From contig NZ_LZSC01000019.1 of NCBI RefSeq assembly GCF_001665235.1, positions 1-39,394 on the forward strand: DNA of 39,394 nt, given 5' to 3'. Positions 1 to 9,351 of the stretch are shown piece by piece (position 1 is the first letter of the stretch; every line of letters starts with the position of its first letter). A program made the translations under genes and the position numbers. This DNA comes from Mycobacterium sp. 1100029.7 (GTDB taxonomy: Bacteria; Actinomycetota; Actinomycetes; Mycobacteriales; Mycobacteriaceae). The notes beneath the pieces were generated by a model that had not been told where the DNA came from, did no database searches, and saw only the letters and a program-made list of their open reading frames with translations.

Positions 1-205
1 CTCCATAGCCGGGCGGGGGCGCGCTGCCGGGCGGCGGCCCGGGCGGGCTGTAGCCGCCCGGCGGGGGACCGTAATCCGGCGGAGGAGGCGGGACGGCGCC
101 ATAACCCGGCGCGGCGTGACGAGGCGGGGGCGAGAAGTCCGGAGGGGTCTGGTTGCCGCCGCTGGGGTCGGCCGGATCGCCTTCGTGTTCTGGTGGCTGG
201 CTCAT
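1..205 (-). CDS. Proline/glycine-rich protein, N-terminal part (cut by window edge)
   Basis: A minus-strand frame starts at an ATG at 205 and stays open to base 1. The upstream AGGACGG looks like a ribosome binding site. The 68 visible residues begin MSQPPEHEGDPADPSGG and continue as a low-complexity Pro/Gly/Tyr run with repeated PPPGY-type units. This resembles the N-terminal tails of the two proteins encoded at 375-1286 and 1338-2234. By analogy I expect hydrophobic segments further on, but they lie outside the window. It is divergent from the gene at 375, with about 170 bp between start codons. The function is unknown; the tail composition is typical of mycobacterial membrane proteins with disordered cytosolic N-termini. 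Confidence 0.7.
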   Translation of the reverse strand, partial: MSQPPEHEGDPADPSGGNQTPPDFSPPPRHAAPGYGAVPPPPPDYGPPPGGYSPPGPPPGSAPPPGYG

Positions 206-249
206 TTGCCGTCCTAATTTGCTGTCGGAGGAAGCTTGCGGGCGCACGC

Positions 250-279
250 GCGGAACTTGGCAATGCGGAACTTAGCAAA
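250..279. repeat. Tandem 15-bp direct repeat in divergent intergenic region
   Basis: Two adjacent copies of GCGGAACTT(G/A)GCAA(T/A), at 250-264 and 265-279, match at 13 of 15 positions. They lie between the divergent Pro/Gly-rich genes. Each copy has a GGAAC core, which also occurs in the -35 element of ECF sigma factors, but no matching GTT -10 element is seen at normal spacing. It may be a regulator-binding direct repeat; no binding protein can be named. Confidence 0.55.
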
Positions 280-374
280 TAAGCGGCCGGGGGGCGAGGA
301 TTGAGCTTTGCTTGATGGGGACGCAGTTTCCGGGTCGTCAGCGCCACCGCGCGTGCCTGTCCCAGCTGCGTGGT

Positions 375-1286
375 ATGCCTGAAACCGTGTCCGACGGTCT
401 GTTCGACCTGCCCGGCGAATCGCGGCCCGCCAGCGACGCCGTGGGTGGGCACGCCGGTGCCCCGCCGGCCGGCTACCCGCCGCAGCCCGGTTACGGCAAC
501 CCCTACGGGACCCCGCCGTCGCCGCAGTTCGACGTCGGCGAGGCGGTGAAGTGGTCGTGGGGCAAGTTCACCCAGAACGCCGTGGCGCTGATCGTTCCGG
601 TGGTGGCCTACATCGCGGTGATCACCGTCTTCGCCCTGATCACCTCGCTGTTGCCGTTGGCGTTCGGCCAGAGCACCAGCACCAGCTACACCAACAGCTA
701 CGGCGAGACCACCAACGGTGTGGACATCGCCTACGGCCCGGCCTCGATCGCGGTCATGATCGTCGGCTACATCCTGATCTTCATCGCGGTGGTCTACATG
801 CACGCCGGATTGCTCACCGGCGGCCTGGATCTCGCCGACGGTAAGCCGGTGAGCATCGGATCGTTCTTCAAGCCGCGCAATATCGGTCCGGTGTTCGTGG
901 CCGCCCTGCTGGTCGGGGTCGGCACCGTGGTCGGGTCGATCCTGTGCGTCATCCCCGGCATCATCTTCGCGTTCCTGACCTTGTTCGCCTTCACGTTCGT
1001 CATCGACCGGTCGCTGTCGCCGGTCGAATCCGTCAAGGCCAGCATCGCGACCGTTCGGGCCAACATCGGCCCGTCGCTGCTGTCGTGGCTGGTGCAGTAC
1101 GCGGTGGTGCTGGTCGGCGAACTGTTGTGCGGGGTGGGCATGATCGCCGCCATCCCGATCGCCGTGCTGATCCAGGTCTACACCTACCGCAAGCTCACCG
1201 GCGGCCAGGTCGTTGCGCTCGAGCAGCCCGGTTACCAGCCGCCGGTACCGCCGGCCGGCCCCCCACCCGGACAGCAGTACGCCTGA
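375..1286 (+). CDS. Proline/glycine-rich multi-pass membrane protein (Rv2560-like), copy 1
   Basis: With an ATG at 375 the protein has 303 residues. It has a short Pro/Gly/Tyr-rich N-terminal tail, an amphipathic stretch (QFDVGEAVKWSWGKFTQNA), then about four to five hydrophobic segments and a Pro-rich C-terminus ending near GYQPPVPPAGPPPGQQ. The core is clearly homologous to the next gene: LTGGLDLADGKPVSIGSFFKPRN here, CLDLADGRPVSIGSFFKARN there. The pair are therefore tandem paralogues of the M. tuberculosis Rv2560 type. The start is uncertain. The frame is open back to a TTG at 312 and ATG at 315, GTG at 387 is also possible, and none has a strong ribosome binding site. The role is unknown; it is an integral membrane protein with no catalytic motif visible. 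Confidence 0.8.
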   Translation: MPETVSDGLFDLPGESRPASDAVGGHAGAPPAGYPPQPGYGNPYGTPPSPQFDVGEAVKWSWGKFTQNAVALIVPVVAYIAVITVFALITSLLPLAFGQSTSTSYTNSYGETTNGVDIAYGPASIAVMIVGYILIFIAVVYMHAGLLTGGLDLADGKPVSIGSFFKPRNIGPVFVAALLVGVGTVVGSILCVIPGIIFAFLTLFAFTFVIDRSLSPVESVKASIATVRANIGPSLLSWLVQYAVVLVGELLCGVGMIAAIPIAVLIQVYTYRKLTGGQVVALEQPGYQPPVPPAGPPPGQQYA

Positions 1287-1337
1287 GTTCCGGGCCTGCG
1301 CCCGACAAGCCATTGCGACGTCAAGTGAGGACGGCAG

Positions 1338-2234
1338 ATGAGCGAGCCTCCCGAGCAGCATCCGGGCGGTCCGGCCGAGTACGGCGCCGGTAACCCGAAC
1401 CCCCAGGGGTATCCCCCGCCGCCACCGCCGGGCTACGGGCCACCGCCGGGCTACGGGCCACCTGGCTACGGGCCACCCGGCTACGGCCCGCCGCCGGGGT
1501 ACGGCCGACCGGCACCGCAGTTCAGCATCGGCGATGCATTCGGCTGGGCATGGCACACGTTCACCAAGAACGCGGTGACGCTGATCATTCCCGCGCTTGT
1601 CTACGGCGTGCTGTTCACCGGGGCGTCTGCCGTGAACTACATGGGCCAGACCATCAGTACGAACGTGACACCGTTCGACGCCTCCGACTACGACTTCTCT
1701 CGCAGCGTCAGCCCCACCGGGATGGCCATCGGGCTGCTCGGTTACGTCATCTCCCTGATCGTGACCGCCTATGCGCAGGCCGCGTTCCTGTCCGGATGCC
1801 TGGATCTCGCGGACGGCCGGCCGGTGAGCATCGGGTCGTTCTTCAAGGCACGCAACCTGGGCAATGCGTTCATCGCCGGGATCCTGATCGGCATCCTTTC
1901 CGCGATCGGCTACGCCGCGTGCCTGGCGCCCGGCATCGTGGTGGGGATCTTCACCCAGTTCGTCATCCTGTTCGTGGTCGATCGCTCACAGTCGGCCGTC
2001 AAGGGGATCTCGTCAGGCTTTTCGTTGGCCGGCTCGAATTTCGCCAATGCACTGCTGGTCTGGCTGGTTTCGGTGGCGGTGATCGTCGTCGGCGCCCTGG
2101 CGTGTGGCGTCGGCCTGCTGGTGGCGGCCCCCGTCGCGGCGCTGATCCTGACCTACGCCTACCGCACGCTTTCCGGCGGTCAAGTCGTGGCGCCGCAACA
2201 GCCCGGCTACCAGCCCGGACCGCCGCCCGCGTAG
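1338..2234 (+). CDS. Proline/glycine-rich multi-pass membrane protein (Rv2560-like), copy 2
   Basis: This 298-residue protein starts at an ATG preceded by GAGGACGG, 51 bp after copy 1, so the two are probably co-transcribed. Residues about 20-60 are a GYGPP(P)-type repeat likely to be disordered. Then comes the paralogous core: an amphipathic QFSIGDAFGWAWHTFTKNA, hydrophobic segments starting near residues 75, 130, 180 and 235, and the conserved DLADGRPVSIGSFFKARN loop. The C-terminus ends in a Pro-rich GYQPGPPPA, as in copy 1. The repeated DNA units of the tail (around 1430-1500) are coding repeats. The function is not known, and neither copy has an obvious transporter or enzyme signature. 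Confidence 0.85.
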   Translation: MSEPPEQHPGGPAEYGAGNPNPQGYPPPPPPGYGPPPGYGPPGYGPPGYGPPPGYGRPAPQFSIGDAFGWAWHTFTKNAVTLIIPALVYGVLFTGASAVNYMGQTISTNVTPFDASDYDFSRSVSPTGMAIGLLGYVISLIVTAYAQAAFLSGCLDLADGRPVSIGSFFKARNLGNAFIAGILIGILSAIGYAACLAPGIVVGIFTQFVILFVVDRSQSAVKGISSGFSLAGSNFANALLVWLVSVAVIVVGALACGVGLLVAAPVAALILTYAYRTLSGGQVVAPQQPGYQPGPPPA

Positions 2235-2291
2235 CCGGGTCGCCTCGCCGCGCGCTGCGGCGTGGTTGCCCGTGTGATGAGATCAGCGGTT

Positions 2292-5200
2292 ATGAGTATC
2301 AAAGTTGCGCTGGAGCACCGCACCAGCTACACCTTTGACCGGCTGGTTCCGGTGTTCCCGCATGTCGTGCGGCTGCGCCCGGCGCCGCACTCACGCACCG
2401 CCATCGAGGCCTATTCGCTGCGTATCGAGCCCGCCGAGCATTTCATCAACTGGCAACAAGACGCCCTCGGCAATTTCCTTGCCCGGCTTGTATTTCCGAA
2501 TCCGATGCGGCAGCTGACCATCACCGTCGGTCTGATCGCCGACCTCAAGGTGATCAACCCGTTTGACTTCTTCATCGAGGACTGGGCCGAAATATGGCCC
2601 GGCGCATCGGGATTGATCTACCCCAAGGCACTCGCCGAGGACCTCAAGCCGTATCTACGGCCGGTCGACGAAGGGGTCGAAGGTTCGGGCCCCGGTGAGC
2701 TCGTCCAAGCCTGGGTGCGCAACTTCTCGGTGCCGGAGCAGACCCGCACCATCGACTTCCTGGTCGCCCTCAACCAGGCGGTCAACGCCGACGTCGCCTA
2801 CAGCCTGCGCATGGAACCCGGCGTCCAGACCCCGGACTTCACGCTGCGCACCGGCGTGGGTTCCTGCCGCGACTCGGCCTGGCTGCTGGTGTCGATCCTG
2901 CGCCAGTTCGGCCTGGCCGCCCGGTTCGTCTCCGGATACCTGGTGCAGCTGGCCTCCGACGTCGAAGCACTCGACGGACCGTCCGGGCCCGCAGCCGATT
3001 TCACCGACCTGCATGCGTGGACCGAGGTGTACATCCCCGGCGCCGGCTGGATCGGGCTCGACCCGACGTCGGGGTTGTTCGCCGGCGAGGGCCACATCCC
3101 GCTGGCCGCCACACCACAGCCCTCCGGCGCGGCACCGATCACCGGGAGCACCGACGTGTGTACCACCACGCTGGAGTTCTCCAACACCGTCACCCGCATC
3201 CACGAGGACCCGCGCGTCACCCTGCCCTACACCGACGCCGCGTGGGAGACCATCTGCGCGCTCGGCCACAGCGTCGACCAACGGCTCGCCGACGGCGACG
3301 TCCGGCTGACCGTCGGCGGCGAGCCGACGTTCGTGTCGGTGGACATTCCCCCGAAAGAATCGGTCGAGGAGTGGACCACCGCCGCCGACGGCCCGCACAA
3401 ACGCGAGCGCGCCTCGGATCTGGCTGCCCGGCTGAAATCGGCTTGGGCGCCGCACGGGCTGATCCATCGGGGGCAGGGCCGGTGGTATCCGGGAGAACCG
3501 TTGCCGCGCTGGCAGATCGGGCTGTACTGGCGGACCGACGGGCTGCCGCTGTGGACCGACGACACCCTTCTTGCCGACCCCTGGGCCACCGAGCCGGCGG
3601 GCCCGGCGGCCGACGGTGAGACGGCCTACCAGGTGCTCGCCGCGATGGCCGAGAGTCTGGGATTGCCGCTGTCTCAGGTCCGACCGGCGTTCGAGGACCC
3701 GCTGGCCAGGCTCGCGGCCAAGGTCCGGCTGCCGCACGGCGATGCGGTGCAACCCGGCGACGACCTCACCGCCGACGCCGCCACCGCTCGCGCCGCGCTG
3801 CTGGCCAACCTCGACGAAAAAACAACGACTCCAGCCGCATTCGTGTTACCGCTGCACCGTCGCGACGACGACTCCGGGTGGGCCAGCGCCGACTGGCAGC
3901 TGCGCCGGGGCCGCATCGTGCTGCTCGAAGGAGATTCGCCGGCGGGACTGCGACTGCCGCTGAGTTCGATCAACTGGAAGCCGCCGCGACCGTCCTTCGA
4001 CGTGGATCCGCTGACCGTCGACGACACGCTGCCGGCCGAGTCCGGCACGGCGGTCGTGGACGACGACGCCGCCGCGCCGCCGACCGCGATGGTCGCACAG
4101 GTTCGCGACGGCTTGCTCTACCTGTTCGTCCCGCCGACCGAAGCGCTGGAACACTTCGTCGACCTGATCACCCGCCTCGAGACCGCGGCGGCCAAGACCC
4201 GCACGCCGGTGGTGATCGAGGGCTACGGGCCGCCGCCGGACCCGCGGCTGCAATCCACGACGATCACCCCGGACCCCGGTGTCATCGAGGTCAACATCGC
4301 GCCCACCGCCAGCTTCGACGCGCAGCGTCAGCAGCTCGAAACCCTCTACGAGCAAGCACGATTGGCGCGTCTGTCGACAGAGTCGTTCGACGTCGACGGC
4401 ACTCACGGCGGTACCGGCGGCGGCAACCACATCACGTTGGGCGGCGTGACGCCCAAGGACTCGCCACTGCTGCGGCGACCGGATCTGCTGGTCTCGCTGT
4501 TGACCTACTGGCAACGACACCCGTCGCTGTCCTACCTGTTTGCCGGGCGCTTCGTGGGCACCACCTCCCAAGCTCCCCGCGTCGACGAGGGCCGCACCGA
4601 GGCGCTGTACGAACTCGAGATCGCGTTCGCCGAAATCGCCCGGCTTTCCCGGGACAACGCCACCAAGCCGTGGGTGGCCGACCGCGCGCTGCGGCACCTG
4701 CTGACCGACATCACCGGAAACACCCATCGCGCCGAGTTCTGCATCGACAAGCTCTACAGTCCCGACAGCCCCCGCGGCCGGCTGGGCCTGCTCGAATTGC
4801 GCGGGTTCGAGATGCCGCCGCACCTGCGGATGGCGATGGTGCAGTCGCTGCTGGTGCGCTCGCTGGTCGCCTGGTTCTGGGACGAGCCGCTGCGCGCCCC
4901 CCTGATCCGGCACGGCGCCAATCTCCATGGCCGATACCTGTTGCCGCACTTCCTGATTCACGACATCGCCGACGTGGCCGCCGACCTGCGCGCGCAGGGC
5001 ATCGCGTTCGAGACCAGCTGGCTGGATCCGTTCACCGAATTCCGCTTCCCGCGTATCGGCACCGCCGTGTTCGACGGTGTGGAAATCGAACTGCGCGGCG
5101 CGATCGAGCCGTGGAACACCCTAGGCGAGGAAGCCACCGCGACCGGCACCGCCCGCTACGTCGACTCCTCCGTCGAACGGCTGCAGGTCCGCATCATCGG

Positions 5201-5621
5201 CGCCGACCGGCACCGCTACGTGGTGACGGTCAACGGGTATCCGGTCCCGTTGCTGGCCACCGACAATCCCGACATCCACGTCGGCGGCGTGCGGTACAAG
5301 GCCTGGCAGCCGCCCAGCGCGCTGCATCCGACGATCACCACCGACGTGCCGTTGCAGTTCGAGCTGATCGACCTCACTTCGCAGACCTCGCGCGGCGGCT
5401 GCACCTACCACGTCGCGCATCCGGGTGGACGCGCCTACGACGAGCCACCCGTCAACGCCGTCGAAGCCGAGGCGCGCCGCGCGCGCCGGTTCGAGGCCAC
5501 CGGCTTCACCCCGGGCAAGGTCGACGTATCGGCCCTCCGGGAGAAGCAGGCCCGGATATTCACCGATATCGGCGCGCCGGGCATCCTCGACTTGCGGCGC
5601 GTGCGTACCGTGCAGCAGTAG
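2292..5621 (+). CDS. Large transglutaminase-like protein with DUF2126 domain (Rv2566-like)
   Basis: The protein has 1109 residues from the ATG at 2292 (MSIKVALEHRTSYTF); the frame is open back to GTG 2262, but homologues start at MSIKVALEH. Domains in order: a bacterial transglutaminase N-terminal beta domain (about 1-110); a transglutaminase/papain-like core (about 150-275) with an intact triad of Cys192 (GSCRDSAW), His241 (DLHAW) and Asp257 (LDPTSG); and a long DUF2126 region covering the rest. No signal peptide or membrane segment is seen, so it should be cytosolic. The next gene follows after 22 bp and encodes an ATP-grasp/alpha-E protein. This pairing recurs across bacteria and has been interpreted as a peptide-bond forming and cleaving system. 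The substrate is not known. Confidence 0.93.
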   Translation: MSIKVALEHRTSYTFDRLVPVFPHVVRLRPAPHSRTAIEAYSLRIEPAEHFINWQQDALGNFLARLVFPNPMRQLTITVGLIADLKVINPFDFFIEDWAEIWPGASGLIYPKALAEDLKPYLRPVDEGVEGSGPGELVQAWVRNFSVPEQTRTIDFLVALNQAVNADVAYSLRMEPGVQTPDFTLRTGVGSCRDSAWLLVSILRQFGLAARFVSGYLVQLASDVEALDGPSGPAADFTDLHAWTEVYIPGAGWIGLDPTSGLFAGEGHIPLAATPQPSGAAPITGSTDVCTTTLEFSNTVTRIHEDPRVTLPYTDAAWETICALGHSVDQRLADGDVRLTVGGEPTFVSVDIPPKESVEEWTTAADGPHKRERASDLAARLKSAWAPHGLIHRGQGRWYPGEPLPRWQIGLYWRTDGLPLWTDDTLLADPWATEPAGPAADGETAYQVLAAMAESLGLPLSQVRPAFEDPLARLAAKVRLPHGDAVQPGDDLTADAATARAALLANLDEKTTTPAAFVLPLHRRDDDSGWASADWQLRRGRIVLLEGDSPAGLRLPLSSINWKPPRPSFDVDPLTVDDTLPAESGTAVVDDDAAAPPTAMVAQVRDGLLYLFVPPTEALEHFVDLITRLETAAAKTRTPVVIEGYGPPPDPRLQSTTITPDPGVIEVNIAPTASFDAQRQQLETLYEQARLARLSTESFDVDGTHGGTGGGNHITLGGVTPKDSPLLRRPDLLVSLLTYWQRHPSLSYLFAGRFVGTTSQAPRVDEGRTEALYELEIAFAEIARLSRDNATKPWVADRALRHLLTDITGNTHRAEFCIDKLYSPDSPRGRLGLLELRGFEMPPHLRMAMVQSLLVRSLVAWFWDEPLRAPLIRHGANLHGRYLLPHFLIHDIADVAADLRAQGIAFETSWLDPFTEFRFPRIGTAVFDGVEIELRGAIEPWNTLGEEATATGTARYVDSSVERLQVRIIGADRHRYVVTVNGYPVPLLATDNPDIHVGGVRYKAWQPPSALHPTITTDVPLQFELIDLTSQTSRGGCTYHVAHPGGRAYDEPPVNAVEAEARRARRFEATGFTPGKVDVSALREKQARIFTDIGAPGILDLRRVRTVQQ

Positions 5622-5643
5622 AAGGCGTCCTGAAAGAACTGGC

Positions 5644-8286
5644 ATGGCAATGGCACTCGATCCCTCGGCGGTTCCGGCCGACCGTTACGACGCCGACCGG
5701 CTGTTGGCGGGGTATCGCAGCGCGCGCGACCAGCAGGCACTGTTCGACGTGCGCCCCGCCGGCGCCCAGGCCGCCGGCTACGACGAGTTCCTCGACGCGA
5801 ACGGCACGGTGCGCCCGGCCTGGACCGAGCTCGCCGACACCGTCGCCGAGCGGGGCCGCGCGGGACTGAATCAGCTGCGCTCGATGGTGCACACCCTGAT
5901 CGACAACGACGGAATCACCTACACCGACGTCGATCCCGACGGCGGTGACGCGCTGGAGCCGCGGGCGTGGAGCCTGGACACGCTGCCGATCGTGCTGTCC
6001 GCGGCGGATTGGGAGGTGCTGGAGGCCGGCCTGGTGCAGCGCTCTCGCCTGCTCGATGCCGTCCTCGCCGACCTGTACGGCCCGCGAACCCTGCTCACCG
6101 ACGGCATGCTGCCACCGGAACTGGTGTTCGCCCACCCCGGGTACGTGCGCGCGGCCAACGGAATCGAAATACCGGGACATCACCAGCTTTTCATGCACGG
6201 CTGCGATCTGAGCCGGTTGCCGGGCGGCGACTTCCAGGTCAACGCCGACTGGACGCAAGCGCCCTCGGGTGCGGGATACGCGCTGGCCGACCGGCGCGTG
6301 ATAGCCCATGCGATTCCCGATCTGTACGAGCGGATCGCGCCGCGACCGAACACCCCCTTCGCACAGGCGCTGCGGCTGGCCCTGATCGACGCCGCACCCG
6401 ATGTCGCCCAGGATCCGGTGGTGGTGGTGTTGTCGCCGGGCATCTACTCCGAAACCGCGTTCGACCAGGCGTATCTGGCGACGCTGCTGGGCTTCCCGCT
6501 GGTGGAGAGCGCCGACCTGGTGGTGCGCGACGGCAAGCTGTGGATGCGCTCGCTGGGCACGCTCAAACAAGTCGACGTCGTGCTGCGTCGTGTCGACGCG
6601 CTCTACACCGATCCGCTGGACTTGCGGGCCGACTCCCGGCTGGGGGTGGTCGGTCTGGTCGAGGCGCAACGCCGCGGCACGGTGACCGTCGTCAATACCC
6701 TGGGCAGCGGAATCCTGGAAAGCCCTGGGCTGCTGCGCTTTCTGCCGGAACTGGCCGAGCGGCTACTCGGCGAAGCGCCGGTCCTGCAATCCGCGCCGGT
6801 GTACTGGGGCGGGATCGCCAAGGAACGCTCGCATCTGCTGAACAACCTCTCGTCGCTGTTGATCAAGTCCACCGTCGGCGGGGAAAGCTTTGTCGGCCCG
6901 GCACTCTCACTGTCCCAACGCGAGGAGCTGGCCGGGCGGATCGAAGAAATGCCGTGGCAGTGGGCCGGCCAGGAACTGCCGCAGTTCTCCTCGGCGCCCA
7001 CCGACCATGCCGGCGTGCTGTCCTCGGCCGGTGTCGGCATGCGACTGTTCACCGTCGCACAGCGTAGTGGGTTTGCCCCGATGATCGGCGGCGTCGGTTA
7101 CGTCCTAGCACCCGGGCCTGCCGCATACATGTTGAAAACTGTTGCTGCCAAGGATGTCTGGGTGCGCCCGACGGAGCGTGCGCGCGCCGAGACGATCACG
7201 CTGCCGACCGAGGTGCAGCCGGTGAAGACCGCGGCGGGCACCTGGGGCGTCAGCTCGCCACGTGTGCTGTCCGACCTGTTCTGGATCGGCCGGTACGGCG
7301 AGCGCGCCGAAAGCACGGCCCGGCTGCTGATGGCGACCCGGGACCGCTTCCACGTGTACCGACACCAGCAGGACGCCGAAGAGAGCGAGGTGGTGCCGGT
7401 GCTGATGGCCGCCCTGGGCCGCATCACCGGTACCGGCACCGGTGCCGAGTACGACCGCGCCGAGATGATCGCGATCGTTCCGTCGACGCTGTGGTCGCTG
7501 ACCGTCGACCCGCGGCGGGCGGGATCTTTGAGCCAGTCCGTCGAGGGGCTGGCCCTGGCAGCCCGGTCGGTACGCGACCAGATGTCCAACGACACCTGGG
7601 TGGTGCTGGCCAATGTGGAACGCGCGCTGGCCCATCGCGCCGAGCCGCCGGAATCGCTGGCCGAAGCCGACGCCCTGCTGGCTACGGCGCACGCGCGGAC
7701 CCTGGCCGGCATGCTGACGCTGTCCGGGGTGGCCAGCGAGTCGATGGTGCGCGACGTGGGCTGGTCGATGATGGACATCGGCAAGCGCATCGAGCGCGGC
7801 CTATGGCTGACCGCGCTGCTGGGGGCCACGCTGACCACCGCGCGCGGTACCGCCGCCGAGCAGACCGTCATCGAGTCGACGCTGGTGGCGTGCGAGTCGT
7901 TGGTCATCTACCGGCGCCGGACCGTCGGCCAGGTCAGCATCGCCGCCGTCACCGAGCTGATGCTGTTCGACGCGAACAACCCGCGCTCGCTGCTGTATCA
8001 GCTGGAACGGTTGCGCGCCAACCTCAAAGACCTGCCCAGCGCGTCCGGGTCGTCCCGGGCGGAGCGGATGGTCGAAGAAATCAGCACGCTGCTGCGCCGC
8101 TCCCACCCCGCGCAGCTAGAGTCGATGGATGCCGCCGGGCAGCGCACCGAGCTGGCCGACCTGCTCACCACGATCCACACCGAGCTGCGCAACCTGGCCG
8201 CGGCCATCACCGACACGCAGTTGACCCTGCCCGGCGGCATGCAACCGCTGTGGGGCCCCGACGCACGACGGGTGATGCCGGCCTAG
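5644..8286 (+). CDS. Circularly permuted ATP-grasp / alpha-E domain protein (Rv2567-like)
   Basis: The protein has 880 residues from the ATG at 5644 (MAMALDPSAVPADRYD); ATG 5650 is equally possible. The first about 500 residues are the circularly permuted ATP-grasp type 2 domain, recognisable from LPGGDFQVNADWTQAPSGAGYAL, then VVVVLSPGIYSETAFDQAYLA and WGGIAKERSHLLNNLSSLLIKS. From about residue 530 comes the alpha-helical alpha-E domain (VLSDLFWIGRYGERAESTARLL). ATP-grasp enzymes form amide or related bonds through acyl-phosphate intermediates, so it probably ligates an amine to a carboxylate in partnership with the upstream transglutaminase. The frame is open upstream into the preceding gene (to 5425), but that part has no homology to the family. 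No dedicated promoter is visible; it likely forms an operon with the gene at 2292. Confidence 0.92.
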   Translation: MAMALDPSAVPADRYDADRLLAGYRSARDQQALFDVRPAGAQAAGYDEFLDANGTVRPAWTELADTVAERGRAGLNQLRSMVHTLIDNDGITYTDVDPDGGDALEPRAWSLDTLPIVLSAADWEVLEAGLVQRSRLLDAVLADLYGPRTLLTDGMLPPELVFAHPGYVRAANGIEIPGHHQLFMHGCDLSRLPGGDFQVNADWTQAPSGAGYALADRRVIAHAIPDLYERIAPRPNTPFAQALRLALIDAAPDVAQDPVVVVLSPGIYSETAFDQAYLATLLGFPLVESADLVVRDGKLWMRSLGTLKQVDVVLRRVDALYTDPLDLRADSRLGVVGLVEAQRRGTVTVVNTLGSGILESPGLLRFLPELAERLLGEAPVLQSAPVYWGGIAKERSHLLNNLSSLLIKSTVGGESFVGPALSLSQREELAGRIEEMPWQWAGQELPQFSSAPTDHAGVLSSAGVGMRLFTVAQRSGFAPMIGGVGYVLAPGPAAYMLKTVAAKDVWVRPTERARAETITLPTEVQPVKTAAGTWGVSSPRVLSDLFWIGRYGERAESTARLLMATRDRFHVYRHQQDAEESEVVPVLMAALGRITGTGTGAEYDRAEMIAIVPSTLWSLTVDPRRAGSLSQSVEGLALAARSVRDQMSNDTWVVLANVERALAHRAEPPESLAEADALLATAHARTLAGMLTLSGVASESMVRDVGWSMMDIGKRIERGLWLTALLGATLTTARGTAAEQTVIESTLVACESLVIYRRRTVGQVSIAAVTELMLFDANNPRSLLYQLERLRANLKDLPSASGSSRAERMVEEISTLLRRSHPAQLESMDAAGQRTELADLLTTIHTELRNLAAAITDTQLTLPGGMQPLWGPDARRVMPA

Positions 8287-8301
8287 CGCCCTGGTGGCGA
8301 C

Positions 8302-9351
8302 CTAGCTCGCGACGACGGCCGGTGTGTCCGACGCGGTCACCTCTTCGATCACGTTGTGGATGAACTGCATTTTGTCCAGCACCGGGCCCGGCAGCACGAA
8401 CGGATACAGGTCGTCGTGGCCCATCGACCGGTTCACCATGTTCAACGACCACGACAACGGCAACCACAGGTCGATGGTGGCGCCAAAAGCACTGGGCCCC
8501 AACGGCGGTCGATCAAAGGTCGCCGATGCCGGCGCGAAGCCCGACCACGCGCAGGTATCCAGGGTGTCGCGGATATGCAAATAGTGCGCGAACGTCTCGG
8601 CCCAGTCCTCGGCCGGGTGCATGGTGGCGTAGGAGGACACGAAGTTTTCCTGCCAGCCCTCCGGCGCCCCCTGGTTGTAGTGCCGGTCCAGCGCCTCCTG
8701 GTAGTCCGCATCCGGGTCGCCGAACAGCTCGTTGAATTGCCTCAGGTAGTCGTCGGTCGTGATGAGGCGGTAGAAGTAGTAGTGCCCGATCTCGTGGCGG
8801 AAGTGCCCGAGCAGGGTCCGATACGGCTCGTCCATTTCGACCCGAAGCTGCTCGCGGTGGACGTCGTCACCTTCAGCCAAATCGATTGTGATGACGCCGT
8901 TCTCGTGTCCGGTCAGCACCTTCTCCTGGGAGCTGGACAGCAGCCGGAAGGCCAGGCCGTAGTCGGGATCTTCCTGGCGGCCGATGATCGGCAGCTTCAG
9001 CTCGTGCAACTCGACGATCAGGCGCCGCTTGGCGGCCTCAGCCGCGGCGAACTCCGCCAACCCGACCGTGTCGGCGTCATTGGGACGCTCGGTCGTCAAT
9101 ACGCACGCCTGACAGAGCAACCGCGGGTTGTTGACCGGGACCAGCCAATTGCAGACCGCCACCTGCCGATTAGCGCACAGCTCGTACTCGGCGGCGCTGA
9201 CGAAGCCAGGCTTCTCGCTCGTCTCGTCTTCGGCGATCACCAGCAACGCCATCTGCTCGAGGGAGAAGCCCAGCGCGCTGCCGCAGTTCAAACAGGTCGA
9301 GTTCTCGAACGTCAGGCGCTGTCCGCAGTTGGGGCAGTTGAAGTCACGCAT
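8302..9351 (-). CDS. Zinc-ribbon protein with HEXXH metallopeptidase-like domain (Rv2568c-like)
   Basis: The protein has 349 residues from the ATG at 9351 (MRDFNCPNCGQRL); earlier in-frame codons belong to the upstream gene's frame overlap. The N-terminal zinc ribbon has Cys6, Cys9, Cys20 and Cys23 (CPNC...CLNC), and a second Cys pair (CQAC) lies near residue 80. A HEIGH motif (His186, Glu187, His190) in RHEIGHYYFYRL gives a zincin-type metal site. Family members are annotated as putative zinc-binding metallopeptidases. Its start overlaps the stop of the small transglutaminase gene by 8 nt (ATGCGTGA), so translation is probably coupled. It converges on the ATP-grasp gene with 15 bp between stop codons. 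It may act as a processing protease for the same unknown peptide product; that is inference from context. Confidence 0.9.
   Translation of the reverse strand: MRDFNCPNCGQRLTFENSTCLNCGSALGFSLEQMALLVIAEDETSEKPGFVSAAEYELCANRQVAVCNWLVPVNNPRLLCQACVLTTERPNDADTVGLAEFAAAEAAKRRLIVELHELKLPIIGRQEDPDYGLAFRLLSSSQEKVLTGHENGVITIDLAEGDDVHREQLRVEMDEPYRTLLGHFRHEIGHYYFYRLITTDDYLRQFNELFGDPDADYQEALDRHYNQGAPEGWQENFVSSYATMHPAEDWAETFAHYLHIRDTLDTCAWSGFAPASATFDRPPLGPSAFGATIDLWLPLSWSLNMVNRSMGHDDLYPFVLPGPVLDKMQFIHNVIEEVTASDTPAVVAS

Noticed and set aside
1425..1505. Repeated GGCTACGGGCCACC units as a possible CRISPR or minisatellite
   Set aside because: Units are 12-15 bp, contiguous and in frame, and encode the GYGPP tail of the membrane protein; there are no spacers.
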